Source: Marinobacterium zhoushanense | Lineage (GTDB): Bacteria; Pseudomonadota; Gammaproteobacteria; Pseudomonadales; Balneatricaceae | NCBI RefSeq assembly: GCF_014641945.1 | Contig: NZ_BMIJ01000005.1 | Location: 124,001-188,000 of the forward strand | Reading direction: 5' to 3' | DNA: 64,000 nucleotides | Part shown: positions 1 through 9,497 of the stretch, in pieces | How the letters are laid out: every line of letters starts with the position of its first letter | Numbering within the stretch: position 1 is the first letter of the stretch | Translations under genes and position numbers: made by a program | The notes under the pieces: model-generated | Seen by the model: only the letters and a program-made list of their open reading frames with translations | Databases searched by the model: none | What the model was told of the DNA's origin: nothing

Positions 1-315
1 GCGGCGGGGCAGGATGTGACCCGACTGGAGATCATGGCGCGCAAACTGTACGGCTTCATGACCATCATGGCGCTGTTTACGTTGGGCTTTGGGCTGTGGC
101 TCTGGCTGGGATATGGCTTCAGCGGCGGCTGGCTGCATGCCAAACTGCTGTTCGTGCTCCTGCTGATCGGCTACCACCTCTGGTGTCGGGCCTATCTGCA
201 GCAGATGCAGCGGGGGGAGTTGCGTCAAAGCGGACGCTATTTCCGCCTCTACAACGAGTTGCCGCTGCTGATCTTTGTACCGATCCTGATCTTCGTGGTG
301 GTAAAACCCTTTTAG
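1..315 (+). CDS. hemJ: HemJ/CopD-like membrane protein (protoporphyrinogen oxidase type), 3' part
   Basis: The frame is open from base 1, so the true start lies before the window. The visible 104 residues contain at least three hydrophobic segments. Family marks are HAKL before a membrane helix, the YNELP stretch, and the C-terminal VVVKPF ending. These fit the HemJ (UPF0093) family of small heme-binding inner-membrane proteins that oxidise protoporphyrinogen IX late in heme synthesis. The missing N-terminus normally carries another conserved His. A GTG at base 16 could give a shorter protein but would cut into the family fold. The convergent ubiJ gene ends 16 bases downstream. The heme-pathway gene hemE is present elsewhere in the window but is not linked. 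Confidence 0.8.
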   Translation, partial: AAGQDVTRLEIMARKLYGFMTIMALFTLGFGLWLWLGYGFSGGWLHAKLLFVLLLIGYHLWCRAYLQQMQRGELRQSGRYFRLYNELPLLIFVPILIFVVVKPF

Positions 316-330
316 TTGAGGAGGGGCGGC

Positions 331-930
331 TCAAAGACGGTTGATACGCGCTTCCAGACGGTCGACCGCGTCCCGCAGCTCATCCACCTCGTCGAGGTAG
401 ATGTCGATCTCGACGCGGGTCGGTAGCAGACGGGCCTCCTCCTGCAGATACTCCTGAGTATTGAGCACCAGTGAGCGGGCGCTGTCGCGGCCATAGCCGC
501 CCAGCGCGCGCAGGAGTCGAGCCGCCTCGTGCCCGGCGGTATCGCCGAGCAGATTGCCGAGCCAGGCTTCCCAGTCGATCCGGGTATCGGCGAGGATGTT
601 CTGCAACCGGTGGGCGAGTGCCGCATCGCCACGCAGCTCCACACCCCTGCCGAACAGTACCTCGTTACCGGCAATCGGCAGGCGACCCAGCGACAGCGCA
701 TCTCCGCTCAGGGTCACGTCCGGCTCACCGGCGAACTGACCGAGCAGATCGATCCCCTCCGAGTGTGGCAGCAGGTACAGCGTGAACGCCGGCAGGCTGG
801 CCTCAATGGCCACCACCTTGCCTCCCAGTTCGCCCAGTCGATCCAGAGTTACAGGATCCTGTGCCAGTATCCGATTCAGGCTCTGCTCGGCAACGGCGAC
901 CAGGCTGGCACTGAACATCTGCAACGGCAT
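331..930 (-). CDS. ubiJ: UbiJ, SCP2-domain accessory factor of ubiquinone synthesis
   Basis: This 199-residue protein has a sterol-carrier (SCP2-like) domain over about residues 15-115, the lipid-binding fold that holds ubiquinone intermediates within the Ubi complex. The C-terminal 35 residues are rich in E, R, D and L heptads (VDELRDAVDRLEARI) and probably form a short coiled coil, as in UbiJ homologues. It lies 29 bases downstream of ubiE on the same strand, the usual ubiE-ubiJ order. In many genomes ubiB follows, but here the strand ends against a convergent hemJ-like gene, so ubiB is not linked. The identification rests on domain type plus context and is firm. Confidence 0.9.
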   Translation of the reverse strand: MPLQMFSASLVAVAEQSLNRILAQDPVTLDRLGELGGKVVAIEASLPAFTLYLLPHSEGIDLLGQFAGEPDVTLSGDALSLGRLPIAGNEVLFGRGVELRGDAALAHRLQNILADTRIDWEAWLGNLLGDTAGHEAARLLRALGGYGRDSARSLVLNTQEYLQEEARLLPTRVEIDIYLDEVDELRDAVDRLEARINRL

Positions 931-959
931 GGCGGGCCTCCCGGTGGTTAGAGACGGTA

Positions 960-1715
960 TCAGGGCTTGATTCCGGTGTGCAGGGCGACGACCCCGCCGG
1001 TCATGTTCTGGTAGCGGCAGTTGACGAAGCCGGCATCGGTCATCATCTGCTTCAGTGTCTCCTGGTCTGGGTGCATGCGGATCGACTCGGCCAGGTAACG
1101 GTAGCTCTCGGCGTCATTGGCGATCAGCTTGCCCATCTGCGGCAGGATGTTGAACGAGTAGAAGTCGTAAGCCTTGGTCAGCAACGGGTTGTCGGTCTTG
1201 GAAAACTCCAGCACCATCAGTTTGCCGCCAGGCTTGAGGACACGCTGCATCGAGCGCAGGGCACTATCCTTGTCGGTGACGTTGCGCAGGCCGAAGGCGA
1301 TGGTAATGATGTCGAAGCTGTTGTCGGCAAAGGGCAGGCACTCGGCATTGGCCTGCACATACTCGATATTGCCGGCGGCGCCAGCGTTGATCAGCTTGTC
1401 ACGGCCGACCTTGAGCATGGAGTCGTTGATATCGGCCAGCACCACCTTGCCGGTGGGGCCGACGATGCGGGAGAACTTCTTGGTCAGATCACCGGTGCCG
1501 CCGGCGATATCGAGGATCTGCATGCCCGCCCGGGCACCGCTCTGCTCGATGGTCAGACGTTTCCACAGGCGGTGGACGCCACCGGACATCAGGTCGTTCA
1601 TCAGGTCGTATTTGCCGGCCACGGAGTGGAATACATCGGCGACCCGCTTAACCTTCTCATCGACGGGTACTTCCTGATAGCCGAAATGGGTGGTGTCCTG
1701 CTTCTTCTCGCTCAT
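960..1715 (-). CDS. ubiE: UbiE, demethylmenaquinone/2-methoxy-6-polyprenyl-1,4-benzoquinol methyltransferase
   Basis: SAM-dependent C-methyltransferase of ubiquinone (and menaquinone) synthesis. The class I methyltransferase motif I reads [11 protein letters not shown], and the UbiE signature stretches [12 protein letters not shown] near the N-terminus and [10 protein letters not shown] in the middle are present. I start it at the ATG at 1715 ([12 protein letters not shown]), giving 251 residues, the length of the E. coli enzyme. The same frame extends upstream to 1790, but that extension has no family counterpart. The gene follows a DUF971 gene by about 87 bases and precedes ubiJ, so co-transcription of all three is likely. 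Confidence 0.96.
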   Translation of the reverse strand: MSEKKQDTTHFGYQEVPVDEKVKRVADVFHSVAGKYDLMNDLMSGGVHRLWKRLTIEQSGARAGMQILDIAGGTGDLTKKFSRIVGPTGKVVLADINDSMLKVGRDKLINAGAAGNIEYVQANAECLPFADNSFDIITIAFGLRNVTDKDSALRSMQRVLKPGGKLMVLEFSKTDNPLLTKAYDFYSFNILPQMGKLIANDAESYRYLAESIRMHPDQETLKQMMTDAGFVNCRYQNMTGGVVALHTGIKP

Positions 1716-1802
1716 CGTCCGCTCAATTGCCAGGTGGAAAGTTGCTGCATTGTAGCGCCCGTCATGGGCACTTGTCTTGAGTCGCCTCAAGCGGGAGGCC
1801 GA

Positions 1803-2180
1803 TCAACCGCGTGCGATCAGCCCGTCGTCACGGCTTTTGCCGGCGTCTTCCAGCTGCTTGAGGTAATTGTCCCAGTAGCTGGCCTGGTTGTGCGCCAGAT
1901 CGTGCAGATACTCCCAAGTATAGAGACCGGAATCGTGGCCGTCGTCGAAGATGATCTTCAGCGCGTAGTTGCCGGCGGGCTCGACCCCCTTGATCCCGAC
2001 ATGCTTTTTGCCGTGCTGCAGCACGCCCTGGCCGATGCCGTGGCCACGTACCTCCGCGGAGGGCGAGTGGACGCGCAGGAACTCGGCGGTCAGCTCGAAC
2101 TCGCCGTCGTTATAGACCAGTTCCAGCGTGCGGGACTTCAGGTGCAGGCGGATATCGCGTGGCAGTGGAACCTCAATCAT
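1803..2180 (-). CDS. DUF971 domain protein
   Basis: A 125-residue protein made almost entirely of one DUF971 domain, the fold also found at the N-terminus of gamma-butyrobetaine hydroxylases. Recognisable parts are LHLKSRTLELVYNDG near the start and the acidic/aromatic FDDGHDSGLYTWEYL region. The start is placed at the ATG at 2180 (MIEVPLPRDI) because AAGGAG lies eight bases upstream; a longer reading from 2207 runs through that ribosome binding site. It sits between hslU and ubiE on the same strand. In Pseudomonas a gene of this type is also close to hslU. Its biochemical role is unknown; a link to metal or cofactor handling has been suggested for the fold but nothing here proves it. Confidence 0.85.
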   Translation of the reverse strand: MIEVPLPRDIRLHLKSRTLELVYNDGEFELTAEFLRVHSPSAEVRGHGIGQGVLQHGKKHVGIKGVEPAGNYALKIIFDDGHDSGLYTWEYLHDLAHNQASYWDNYLKQLEDAGKSRDDGLIARG

Positions 2181-2199
2181 GCTGAGCTCCTTGATAGAG

Positions 2200-2230
2200 C
2201 GGCGCACCGGATCTGTCGATCGGTGCGCCG
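2200..2230 (-). terminator. Hairpin between hslU and the DUF971 gene
   Basis: CGGCGCACCG (2200-2209) and CGGTGCGCCG (2221-2230) form a perfect 10-bp stem with an 11-base loop, just downstream of the hslU stop codon. No run of T follows on the minus strand, so it is not a canonical intrinsic terminator. It may protect the hslVU mRNA 3' end or weaken read-through into the DUF971-ubiE-ubiJ genes. Confidence 0.5.
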
Positions 2231-2240
2231 GTGACCGGAG

Positions 2241-3575
2241 TTAGAGAATATAGTGGCTCAGGTCCTCATCTCGGCTGACATCGCCGAGCTGGGAGTCTAC
2301 ATAGGCCTTGTCGATGTTGATTCGCTCGCCGCTGCGGTCGGCGGCCGAGTAGGAGAGATCTTCGAGCAGGCGTTCCATCATGGTATGCAGGCGGCGGGCG
2401 CCGATATTCTCGGTGGTTTCGTTGACTTGGAACGCCAGCTCCGCCAGGCGGGCGATGCCATCTTCGCTGAACTCGATATTCACCCCTTCGGTGGCCAGCA
2501 GCGCGCGGTACTGTTCGGTCAGCGAGGCCTTGGGCTCGGTCAGGATGCGACGGAAATCCTCCGGCGTCAGCGCCTGCAGCTCGACCCGGATCGGCAGCCG
2601 GCCCTGCAGCTCGGGGATCAGGTCGGACGGCCGCGCCAGGTGGAAGGCGCCGGAGGCGATGAACAGGATATGGTCGGTACGCACCATGCCGTATTTGGTG
2701 CTGACGGTGCAGCCCTCGATCAGCGGCAGCAGGTCGCGCTGCACCCCCTCGCGGGAGACGTCGGCACCGCCGCTGTCGGCGCGCTTGCACACCTTGTCGA
2801 TCTCGTCTAGGAACACAATGCCGTTCTGTTCGACGCGTTCGACCGCCTGCTGTTTGATCTCCTCCTCCTTGACCAGGCCCGCGGCCTCCTCGTCGGTAAG
2901 GAGTTTGAACGCCTCTTTCACCTTGATCCGGCGGCTCTGTTTGCGCCCCTGGCCCAGGTTGGAGAACAGGTTCTGCAGCTGACTGGTCATCTCCTCCATG
3001 CCCGGCGGCGACATGATCTCGACGCCGACCTGGGGCTGGGCCACCTCGATCTCGATCTCCTTGTCGTCCAGCTGCCCTTCACGCAGCTTTTTGCGGAAGA
3101 TCTGGCGGGTGGCGGAGTCGGTCTTGCTCGGTGCGTCACTGTCGAAACCAGTGGAGCGGGCCTGGGGCAGCAGGGCGTCGAGAATGCGCTCCTCGGCCAG
3201 CTCTTCGGCACGGAAACGGTGCTTCTCCATCGCCTGCTCGCGCACCATCTTCAGCGACATCTCCACCAGGTCGCGGATGATGGTCTCTACATCGCGGCCA
3301 ACGTAACCCACTTCGGTAAACTTGGTCGCTTCCACCTTGATGAAGGGGGCATTGGCCAGCTTAGCCAGGCGGCGGGCGATCTCGGTCTTGCCGACCCCGG
3401 TGGGGCCGATCATCAGGATGTTTTTCGGTGTTACTTCGGCGCGCAGCTCCTCGTCGAGCTGCATCCGACGCCAGCGGTTGCGCAGGGCGATGGCCACCGA
3501 GCGTTTGGCCTCGTCCTGGCCGACGATGTGGCGGTTCAGCTCGGATACGATTTCGCGTGGGGTCATGTTGGACAT
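2241..3575 (-). CDS. hslU: HslU, ATPase subunit of the HslUV protease
   Basis: AAA+ unfoldase that feeds substrates to the HslV peptidase. It has 444 residues, one more than the E. coli protein. Walker A is GPTGVGKTE at residues 57-65. Walker B reads IVFLDEID. The family-specific intermediate domain with charged repeats lies between them, and the second region of homology contains NIGARRL. The C-terminus LSHYIL is the tail that docks into HslV. The gene starts 10 bases after the hslV stop and a GGAGATATCC stretch lies before its ATG, so the two genes form one transcription unit. Confidence 0.98.
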   Translation of the reverse strand: MSNMTPREIVSELNRHIVGQDEAKRSVAIALRNRWRRMQLDEELRAEVTPKNILMIGPTGVGKTEIARRLAKLANAPFIKVEATKFTEVGYVGRDVETIIRDLVEMSLKMVREQAMEKHRFRAEELAEERILDALLPQARSTGFDSDAPSKTDSATRQIFRKKLREGQLDDKEIEIEVAQPQVGVEIMSPPGMEEMTSQLQNLFSNLGQGRKQSRRIKVKEAFKLLTDEEAAGLVKEEEIKQQAVERVEQNGIVFLDEIDKVCKRADSGGADVSREGVQRDLLPLIEGCTVSTKYGMVRTDHILFIASGAFHLARPSDLIPELQGRLPIRVELQALTPEDFRRILTEPKASLTEQYRALLATEGVNIEFSEDGIARLAELAFQVNETTENIGARRLHTMMERLLEDLSYSAADRSGERINIDKAYVDSQLGDVSRDEDLSHYIL

Positions 3576-3585
3576 GGATATCTCC

Positions 3586-4116
3586 TCAGCTGGCCGCTTC
3601 GAGCTGTTCGATGGTCAGATTGTCATTGGTGAAGACGCAGATGCCGGCAGCGATATGCAGGCTCTTCTCCACTATGTCGCGGGCGCTGAGGTCGGTGTTG
3701 TCGACCAGGGCGCGGGCCGAGGCCAGCGCGTAGTTACCGCCGGAACCGATGGCGATAACACCGTCTTCCGGTTCGATGATGTCGCCGCTGCCGGAGATCA
3801 GGAAGGTCTTGTCCTTGTTGGCCACCAGCATCAGCGCTTCCAGGCGGCGCAGCACACGGTCGGAACGCCATTCGCGAGCGAGCTGGATAACGGCGGTGAG
3901 GATGTTGCCCTGGTGCTTGTCCAGCTGCTGCTCGAACAGGTCGCGCAGGGTAATGGCGTCGGCAGTGCTGCCCGCGAAACCGGTAATGACCTGATGCTTG
4001 GCCAGTACATTTACCTTGCGTGCGCTGCCTTTCATTACGGTGTTACCGAGCGAGACCTGGCCGTCGCCGCCGACGACGACCTGATTGCCGCGGCGAACAG
4101 AAACGATGGTTGTCAT
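3586..4116 (-). CDS. hslV: HslV, peptidase subunit of the HslUV protease
   Basis: Threonine peptidase of the proteasome-beta type. Starting at the ATG at 4116 gives [12 protein letters not shown], 176 residues; removal of Met exposes the catalytic Thr. The [13 protein letters not shown] stretch and the [10 protein letters not shown] and [10 protein letters not shown] segments are family hallmarks. The frame can be read upstream to 4164, but that would bury the nucleophile, so the shorter start is correct. It is followed immediately by hslU and preceded by a SPOR-domain gene, an order shared with Pseudomonas. Confidence 0.98.
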   Translation of the reverse strand: MTTIVSVRRGNQVVVGGDGQVSLGNTVMKGSARKVNVLAKHQVITGFAGSTADAITLRDLFEQQLDKHQGNILTAVIQLAREWRSDRVLRRLEALMLVANKDKTFLISGSGDIIEPEDGVIAIGSGGNYALASARALVDNTDLSARDIVEKSLHIAAGICVFTNDNLTIEQLEAAS

Positions 4117-4221
4117 GACAGAGGATTCCCTGTTTTGCGTTGAATACAGGGGATATGGATGCACGGTGGGTTATTTCAAGGGGGGATGGCGGAATTCGCG
4201 CGGTCGCGGCCGGAGATACGC

Positions 4222-4860
4222 TCAGTCGGCGCGTATCTCCAGCGGGTGGATATTCAACGTATACAGCTTGTTGGTGGCCTGGTTGACCTCGGCGCGGGTG
4301 TTGAACGGACCGGTACGGACACGGTACCAGATGCCGTTGCTGCCTTCGGTGCGACTGGTGGCGACGTTGGGCAGTCCGGCCAAGATCATCTGCGCACGCA
4401 TCTGCTCGGCATCGTCGGCGTTGCGGAACGAGCCGGCCTGCAACAGGATCCTGCTCTCAAGCTTGGCGGTTTTCGGCGTCGATTTGTAGGCCGATACCTC
4501 CGGTGTCTCCACCGTGCTTTTCGGCAGCATCTTGTAGAACTCGAAGCGCTCACCATTGTTTTCGCTGGTGTTGCCGGTTTCGGCGCTTGGCTTCGGCTCA
4601 GGCTTGGCGGCCGGTTTGGTCGCAGCGGGCTTGTCGACCTTGGCGACCGGGGCGGCCAGCGGAGCTTTCGCTGCCGGTGCGCCGCCCGGGGTCTGGATCA
4701 GCAGGTAGATCAACACAGCCAGGCCGCCGAGCGCGATCAGCGAGATCAGCGCCAGCCCCCAGGGGCGTCGCGGCGGCGGGGGCGGCTGCTTGCGCGGCGG
4801 CGCCTTGCGACTTGCGGAGTTGCTGGAGCGGCGTTTCTGTGCGTAGTCCTGTCGAGCCAT
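4222..4860 (-). CDS. SPOR-domain inner-membrane protein (FtsN-like)
   Basis: 212 residues in the layout of FtsN: a short basic, proline-rich cytoplasmic tail (residues 1-33), one membrane helix at about 34-55, a low-complexity Ala/Pro/Lys periplasmic linker (to about 110), and a C-terminal SPOR domain from about 135 to the end (ILLQAGSFRNADDAEQMR, YRVRTGPF). SPOR domains bind denuded peptidoglycan at the division septum. The gene starts 6 bases after argS ends, so it is translated from the argS message. Whether it is the essential divisome FtsN or a paralogue cannot be settled from sequence alone; position between argS and hslV matches the gene called ftsN or sporulation-related protein in relatives. 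Confidence 0.85.
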   Translation of the reverse strand: MARQDYAQKRRSSNSASRKAPPRKQPPPPPRRPWGLALISLIALGGLAVLIYLLIQTPGGAPAAKAPLAAPVAKVDKPAATKPAAKPEPKPSAETGNTSENNGERFEFYKMLPKSTVETPEVSAYKSTPKTAKLESRILLQAGSFRNADDAEQMRAQMILAGLPNVATSRTEGSNGIWYRVRTGPFNTRAEVNQATNKLYTLNIHPLEIRAD

Positions 4861-4866
4861 GGTGGT

Positions 4867-6624
4867 TTACATCTGCTCCGGTGCGCTGACGCCGAGCAGG
4901 GTCAGGCCGTTGGCCAGCACCTGGCGTACGGCCACGCTGAGGGTCAGTCGGGCGTTACGCAGTTCGGCGTCGTCGATCAGCATCTTGTGCGCGTTGTAGT
5001 AGGTGTGAAAGTCCCCGGCCAGGTCGCGCAGGTAGTTCGCCAGCAGGTGTGGCTCGTAATTGAGCGCCGCACTCTGTAGCAGCTCCGGATACTTGCCCAG
5101 CGTGGTGACCAGATCCTTCTCCGCTTCGGTATCGAGGCGGGTCAGGTTCTTCAGGCCGGCATCCTGTATCCAGGCCATGCCCTGCTCCTCGAGCTTGCGC
5201 AGTACCGAGCAGACGCGGGCGTGGGCGTACTGGATGTAGTACACCGGGTTGTCCTTGGACTCGGACTTGGCCAGATCCAGGTCAAAGTCCATGTGCTGGT
5301 CCGCCTTGCGGGTGACATAGAAGAAGCGGCAGGCGTCGGCGCCCACCTCTTCGCGCAGTTCACGCAGGGTGACGAAGGAGCCGGAACGGGTGGACATCTG
5401 CACCCGCTCGCCGCCACGGTAGAGGATCGCGAACTGCACCAGCTTGACCACCAGCCGCTCCGGGTCGTAACCCAGCGCCTGGATCGCCGCCTTGACGCGG
5501 GTGATATAGCCGTGGTGATCGGCACCCCAGATATTCACCACCTGATCGAAGCCCCGCTCGAACTTGTTCATGTGGTAGGCGATATCGGAGGCGAAGTAGG
5601 TGGTCTGGCCATTGGCTCGCTTGACCACGCGATCCTTGTCGTCGCCGAACTCGGTGGAGCGGAACCAGAGATTGCCCTCCTTCTCGTACAGATGGCCCTT
5701 CTCCTGCAGTGACTGCAGCGCCTTGTCCACGTCGCCGTTGCTGGTCAGCGAACGCTCGGAGAACCAGACCTGGTAGTCGGCACCGAACTCGCCCAGATCC
5801 TCGCGGATATCGCTGAGAATGGAGTCGAGGCCGGCATCGAACACCAGCGTGTAGTCCTCGCCAAGCATTGTCTGGGCGCGCTCGATCAGGGCGTCGATAT
5901 GCAGCTCCTTGTCACCGCCAGCCGGCTCATCCGGGGTGATGTCGGCATACAGTTCGGCAACCGGGCGCGCGAAGCGGTCGCCGTAGCTCTTGTTCAGATC
6001 ATGCGCGATATCGCGGATATAGTGGCCCTGGTAGCCGTTGGCCGGGAAGGCTAGCTCGCCATCGAGCAGCTCCAGGTAGCGCAGCCAGACACTGACCGCA
6101 AGGATGTTCATCTGCCGGCCGGCGTCGTTGACGTAGTACTCACGCTCCACTTGTACACCGGCGGCCTCGAGCAGGTCGGAGACGGTGGCGCCGTAGGCCG
6201 CACCGCGGCCGTGACCGACGTGCAGCGGGCCGGTTGGGTTAGCGGAGACGAACTCGACCTGGACTCGCGGGCCGGAGTGCTGCGCGGCGCGGCCGAACTG
6301 CTCGCGCTGCTCAAGGATCTGGCCGATCACGGCGTAGGCGGAAGCCTGGGTGATAAAGAAGTTGATGAAGCCGGGCCCGGCGATTTCGGTCTTGTCGAGG
6401 CTGTCCGATGCAGGCAGGGCGGCACAGAGCTTCTGGGCCAGCTCGCGGGGGTTGCAGCGCGCCGGTTTGGCCAGGGTCAGGGCAATATTGCTGGCGAAGT
6501 CGCCGTGCGCCTTGTCGCGGGTGTTTTCGACCATGATATTGGGCTGAACATCCCCTGGCAGAGTGCCATCGGCGATCAGTGTCTTGAGCGCAGTGTCAAT
6601 CAGCTGTGCGATTTGTTCTTTCAT
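4867..6624 (-). CDS. argS: Arginyl-tRNA synthetase
   Basis: Class I aminoacyl-tRNA synthetase charging tRNA-Arg, 585 residues. The signature [12 protein letters not shown] carries the HIGH-type motif HVGHG near residues 135-139. The second motif is the divergent [12 protein letters not shown] instead of KMSKS, normal for most ArgRS. The N-terminal Add1 domain and the C-terminal DALR anticodon domain are both present, ending in [10 protein letters not shown] use the ATG at 6624; a TTG directly before it would add one residue. A promoter-like sequence lies about 105 bases upstream. Confidence 0.98.
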   Translation of the reverse strand: MKEQIAQLIDTALKTLIADGTLPGDVQPNIMVENTRDKAHGDFASNIALTLAKPARCNPRELAQKLCAALPASDSLDKTEIAGPGFINFFITQASAYAVIGQILEQREQFGRAAQHSGPRVQVEFVSANPTGPLHVGHGRGAAYGATVSDLLEAAGVQVEREYYVNDAGRQMNILAVSVWLRYLELLDGELAFPANGYQGHYIRDIAHDLNKSYGDRFARPVAELYADITPDEPAGGDKELHIDALIERAQTMLGEDYTLVFDAGLDSILSDIREDLGEFGADYQVWFSERSLTSNGDVDKALQSLQEKGHLYEKEGNLWFRSTEFGDDKDRVVKRANGQTTYFASDIAYHMNKFERGFDQVVNIWGADHHGYITRVKAAIQALGYDPERLVVKLVQFAILYRGGERVQMSTRSGSFVTLRELREEVGADACRFFYVTRKADQHMDFDLDLAKSESKDNPVYYIQYAHARVCSVLRKLEEQGMAWIQDAGLKNLTRLDTEAEKDLVTTLGKYPELLQSAALNYEPHLLANYLRDLAGDFHTYYNAHKMLIDDAELRNARLTLSVAVRQVLANGLTLLGVSAPEQM

Positions 6625-6729
6625 CAACGTACCCTGAAGGGTGAGTGTGGTTTCGGGCCCTGCGAGCGGCGAAGCTCGGCGTAAATGCTGAAGCCTGCAA
6701 GCCAGAATGACGGCCCCGGAAAACCGGGC

Positions 6730-6760
6730 ATTATATCGCCCGTAGGCGGGGGAATGCCAA
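6730..6760 (-). promoter_or_regulatory. Candidate sigma-70 promoter of argS
   Basis: On the minus strand TTGGCA (6755-6760) and a perfect TATAAT (6730-6735) are separated by 19 bases, slightly longer than ideal. The pair lies in the 171-base gap between priA and argS. Directly downstream is a short hairpin, CCCGG-AAAA-CCGGG (6715-6728 on the plus strand). Confidence 0.5.
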
Positions 6761-6795
6761 TCGGATTCTGCGGCGATCGAGTGTCATGGTTGGCT

Positions 6796-9000
6796 TCAAT
6801 AGTTGTCGATCGGGTCCACATCGAGTACCCAGCGCACACGACGGCCCTGCGGATGTTGCTGGGCCTGGAGAATCAGGGCGTCCAGCCAGGCATGCAGAGC
6901 GCTGCGCTGACCTGCGGTGATCAGCAGCTGAGCGCGGAACAGTCCCCCTCGTTTCTCCATTGGCGCCGGAAAGGGGCCGATCAACTGCACCCCCTCGGGA
7001 AGCTTGTGCTGCTCGCGGACCTGCTGGCCCAGCTCGCGCAGAAACTGTTCCGCCCAGCCCTGGCGGGTCGCTTCACCGCGCAGCAGGGCGTGATAGGTGA
7101 AGGGGGGCAGGGCCGCGGCGCGGCGTAGCCGCAGCTCCTGTCCGGCAAAACTGAGGTAGTTGCTGCCGATCAGGGTTTGCAGCATCGGGTGCTCGGCGTG
7201 CAGTGTCTGCAGTACCACCTCGCCGGGGTGTTCGGCGCGACCGGCGCGGCCCGCCACCTGCAATATCAGCTGGGCGGTACGCTCCATACCGCGGAAATCG
7301 GCGCTGAACAGGCCGGCATCGGCATCGAGGATGGCGACCAGGGTAACCCGTGGGAAGTGGTGGCCCTTGGCCAGCATCTGGGTGCCGATCAGGATACAGG
7401 GCTCACCGCTGTGGACCTGGTGCATGATCTTTTCCAGCGCCGCCTTGCGCGTGGTGCTGTCGCGGTCGACCCGCAATACCGGGGTGTCAGGGAAGTGACG
7501 TTTCAGCGCGTCCTCGGCGCGCTCGGTGCCGATGCCGAGTGGTCGCAATTCGCTGCTGCCGCAGTGCAGGCAGGCGCGAGGGATGGGGGTCTGGCGGTCG
7601 CAGTGGTGGCAGTGCAGGTGCGGTGGCGTGCGGTGTAGTGTCATGTGCGCGTCGCAGCGGGTGCAGTCGACGATCGTGGCGCACTGGTTACAGATCAGCG
7701 AGGGCGAAAAGCCGCGCCGATTCAGAAACAACATGACCTGGGTGCCGGCGGCGAGATGCTGGTGCATGCGCCGGATCAGCTCGTCCGACAGTCCGGCATC
7801 AAGTGGTTGCTGGCGGATGTCGAGCAGTTCAAACCGGGGCGCCGTGGCGTTGCCGGCACGCCGGGTCAGGTTGAGCTGCTGGTAACGCCCGCTGTGCGCG
7901 TTATGCAGCGTCTCGAGTGCCGGCGTCGCGCTGCCCAGGATAATCGGAATCTGCTCGCGGTTGGCCCGGACCACGGCCAGATCGCGGGCGTGGTAGCGGA
8001 AGCCGTCCTGCTGTTTGAACGAGCTGTCATGTTCCTCGTCGACGATGATCAGGCCGGGATTTTGTAATGGGGTGAAGATTGCTGAGCGCGTACCGATGAT
8101 GATGCGCGCACTGCCCCGGCGTGCGTGCAACCAGGTATCCAGGCGCTCTCGGTCGGTCAGGTTGGAGTGAAGCGCATGCACGGGAACGCGAAAGCGGCTG
8201 CGAAAGCGTGCCAGTGTTTGTGGTGTCAGCCCGATCTCCGGCACCAGCACCAGGGCCTGCTTGCCGGCGTTGAGTGTCTGCTCAATCGCCTGTAGATAGA
8301 TCTCGGTCTTGCCCGACCCGGTAACGCCATATAAAAGGAAGGGGGTAAAGCCTTGGGCGGATGTGATCCTCTCCATCGCGGCTGCCTGTTCATCGTGCAG
8401 TGTCAGCTTCGGTTCGCGTAGCACCTGATCGACAGGTATCGTTGCTGAATCGGCGGGTCGGTTCTGGAACGCCTCGGCCAGCTGTTTCTCCGCCAATGTT
8501 TTCAGCAGCGGCGTATGTCCGCCCTCGGCGCGGATTGCATCGGGACTGATGCCCTTAGGGTGTTCGAGCAGGATCTGCAGCAGTTCGCGCTGGCGATGGG
8601 CTGTGCTGCTGAGTCTGGCTGTTTCGGCTCCTGGAATGGCGCGCCACAGAGTGGCGTGGGCGAATTCGGCCGCTCGGCCCTGGCGCAGCAGAACCGGTAG
8701 CAGCTGGATCAAGGCGTCGCCGAGCGGGTGTTGGTAGTAGCGGGCCGCCCATTGTCCCAGTTCGAACAGGGTTGGATCTACGACCGGCTCGAGATCAAGT
8801 ATTTCATGTACGGGCTTGAGCTTGGCTAGCGGCAGGTCGCTCTGCTCAGGAGTGTCGACGATGAGGCCGATCATCTCACGGGCGCCAAACGGCACGCGAA
8901 CCCGGCAGCCTCTGCGCGGCGGGGTGCTCAGACTGCTCAGTGGCAGTTGGTAGTCGAACAGCCGGTGTAGCGGCGTGGGCAGGGCGATGCGCAGTATCAC
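6796..9000 (-). CDS. priA: PriA, primosomal replication-restart helicase
   Basis: 734-residue superfamily 2 helicase that reloads the replisome at stalled forks. Visible parts: the N-terminal DNA-binding domain (residues 1-105), Walker A GVTGSGKT at 225-232, the DEEH box of motif II, and a zinc-binding insertion with paired cysteines (CNQCATIVDCTRC, then CHHC and CLHCGS). Later helicase motifs include GTQMLAKGHHFP and QVAGRAGR. Length matches the family. It is transcribed away from rpmE, with a 267-base intergenic region between the two genes. Confidence 0.97.
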   Translation of the reverse strand: MILRIALPTPLHRLFDYQLPLSSLSTPPRRGCRVRVPFGAREMIGLIVDTPEQSDLPLAKLKPVHEILDLEPVVDPTLFELGQWAARYYQHPLGDALIQLLPVLLRQGRAAEFAHATLWRAIPGAETARLSSTAHRQRELLQILLEHPKGISPDAIRAEGGHTPLLKTLAEKQLAEAFQNRPADSATIPVDQVLREPKLTLHDEQAAAMERITSAQGFTPFLLYGVTGSGKTEIYLQAIEQTLNAGKQALVLVPEIGLTPQTLARFRSRFRVPVHALHSNLTDRERLDTWLHARRGSARIIIGTRSAIFTPLQNPGLIIVDEEHDSSFKQQDGFRYHARDLAVVRANREQIPIILGSATPALETLHNAHSGRYQQLNLTRRAGNATAPRFELLDIRQQPLDAGLSDELIRRMHQHLAAGTQVMLFLNRRGFSPSLICNQCATIVDCTRCDAHMTLHRTPPHLHCHHCDRQTPIPRACLHCGSSELRPLGIGTERAEDALKRHFPDTPVLRVDRDSTTRKAALEKIMHQVHSGEPCILIGTQMLAKGHHFPRVTLVAILDADAGLFSADFRGMERTAQLILQVAGRAGRAEHPGEVVLQTLHAEHPMLQTLIGSNYLSFAGQELRLRRAAALPPFTYHALLRGEATRQGWAEQFLRELGQQVREQHKLPEGVQLIGPFPAPMEKRGGLFRAQLLITAGQRSALHAWLDALILQAQQHPQGRRVRWVLDVDPIDNY

Positions 9001-9081
9001 GTGGCGGGTTCCAATCTGGCAGGAGGATCGCAGCGCCCTAGTCTAAGTAAGTTTGCCGGTTGATTAAACTCCCGTAATATC

Positions 9082-9110
9082 TTGCGAGGACCGGAAGGCG
9101 TACGTATAAT
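9082..9110 (+). promoter_or_regulatory. Sigma-70 promoter of rpmE
   Basis: TTGCGA (9082-9087) and a perfect TATAAT (9105-9110) are separated by exactly 17 bases. The position, about 160 bases before the rpmE start, would give a long 5' leader in which no ORF or clear riboswitch was recognised. Confidence 0.65.
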
Positions 9111-9267
9111 GCGCCGCCTTATCCTTTGTGATGCAGAATAAGCTACAGAGCAGCCATGTCGCTACGACGCTGTTTCTGTCGATCGTGCGGTGCCCGGCGC
9201 TGTCTGTCCAATTGGAGATGGGGCGTGACGGGGTGGCGGCACATTAAACAACGAATCGAGGTTTGAC

Positions 9268-9486
9268 ATGAAAGCTGGTATCCATCCCGAATACACTGAT
9301 ATCAAGGTTACCTGTTCCTGCGGTAACGTGATGAACACCCGCTCTACCCTGGGTGAAGCAGAGATGCTGGTCGACGTTTGCAGCCAGTGCCACCCGTTCT
9401 ACACCGGTAAGCAGAAAGAAGCGACCTCCGGTGGCCGCGTAGACCGCTTCAACAAGCGTTTCGGCGCGCGCTCACTGAAGAAGTAA
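9268..9486 (+). CDS. rpmE: 50S ribosomal protein L31
   Basis: 72-residue ribosomal protein bridging the large and small subunits. It is the zinc-binding form: Cys16 and Cys18 (CSC) and Cys38 and Cys41 (CSQCH) are all in place, so it is RpmE rather than the zinc-free paralogue. The start MKAGIHPEY is the standard one and GAGG lies a few bases before the ATG. It has its own promoter upstream and a strong terminator downstream. Confidence 0.99.
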   Translation: MKAGIHPEYTDIKVTCSCGNVMNTRSTLGEAEMLVDVCSQCHPFYTGKQKEATSGGRVDRFNKRFGARSLKK

Positions 9487-9497
9487 TTCGATCAGCC

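Noticed and set aside
978..2234. 418-codon plus-strand frame across ubiE and the DUF971 gene
   Set aside because: It covers two minus-strand genes with firm family matches and has no domain of its own.
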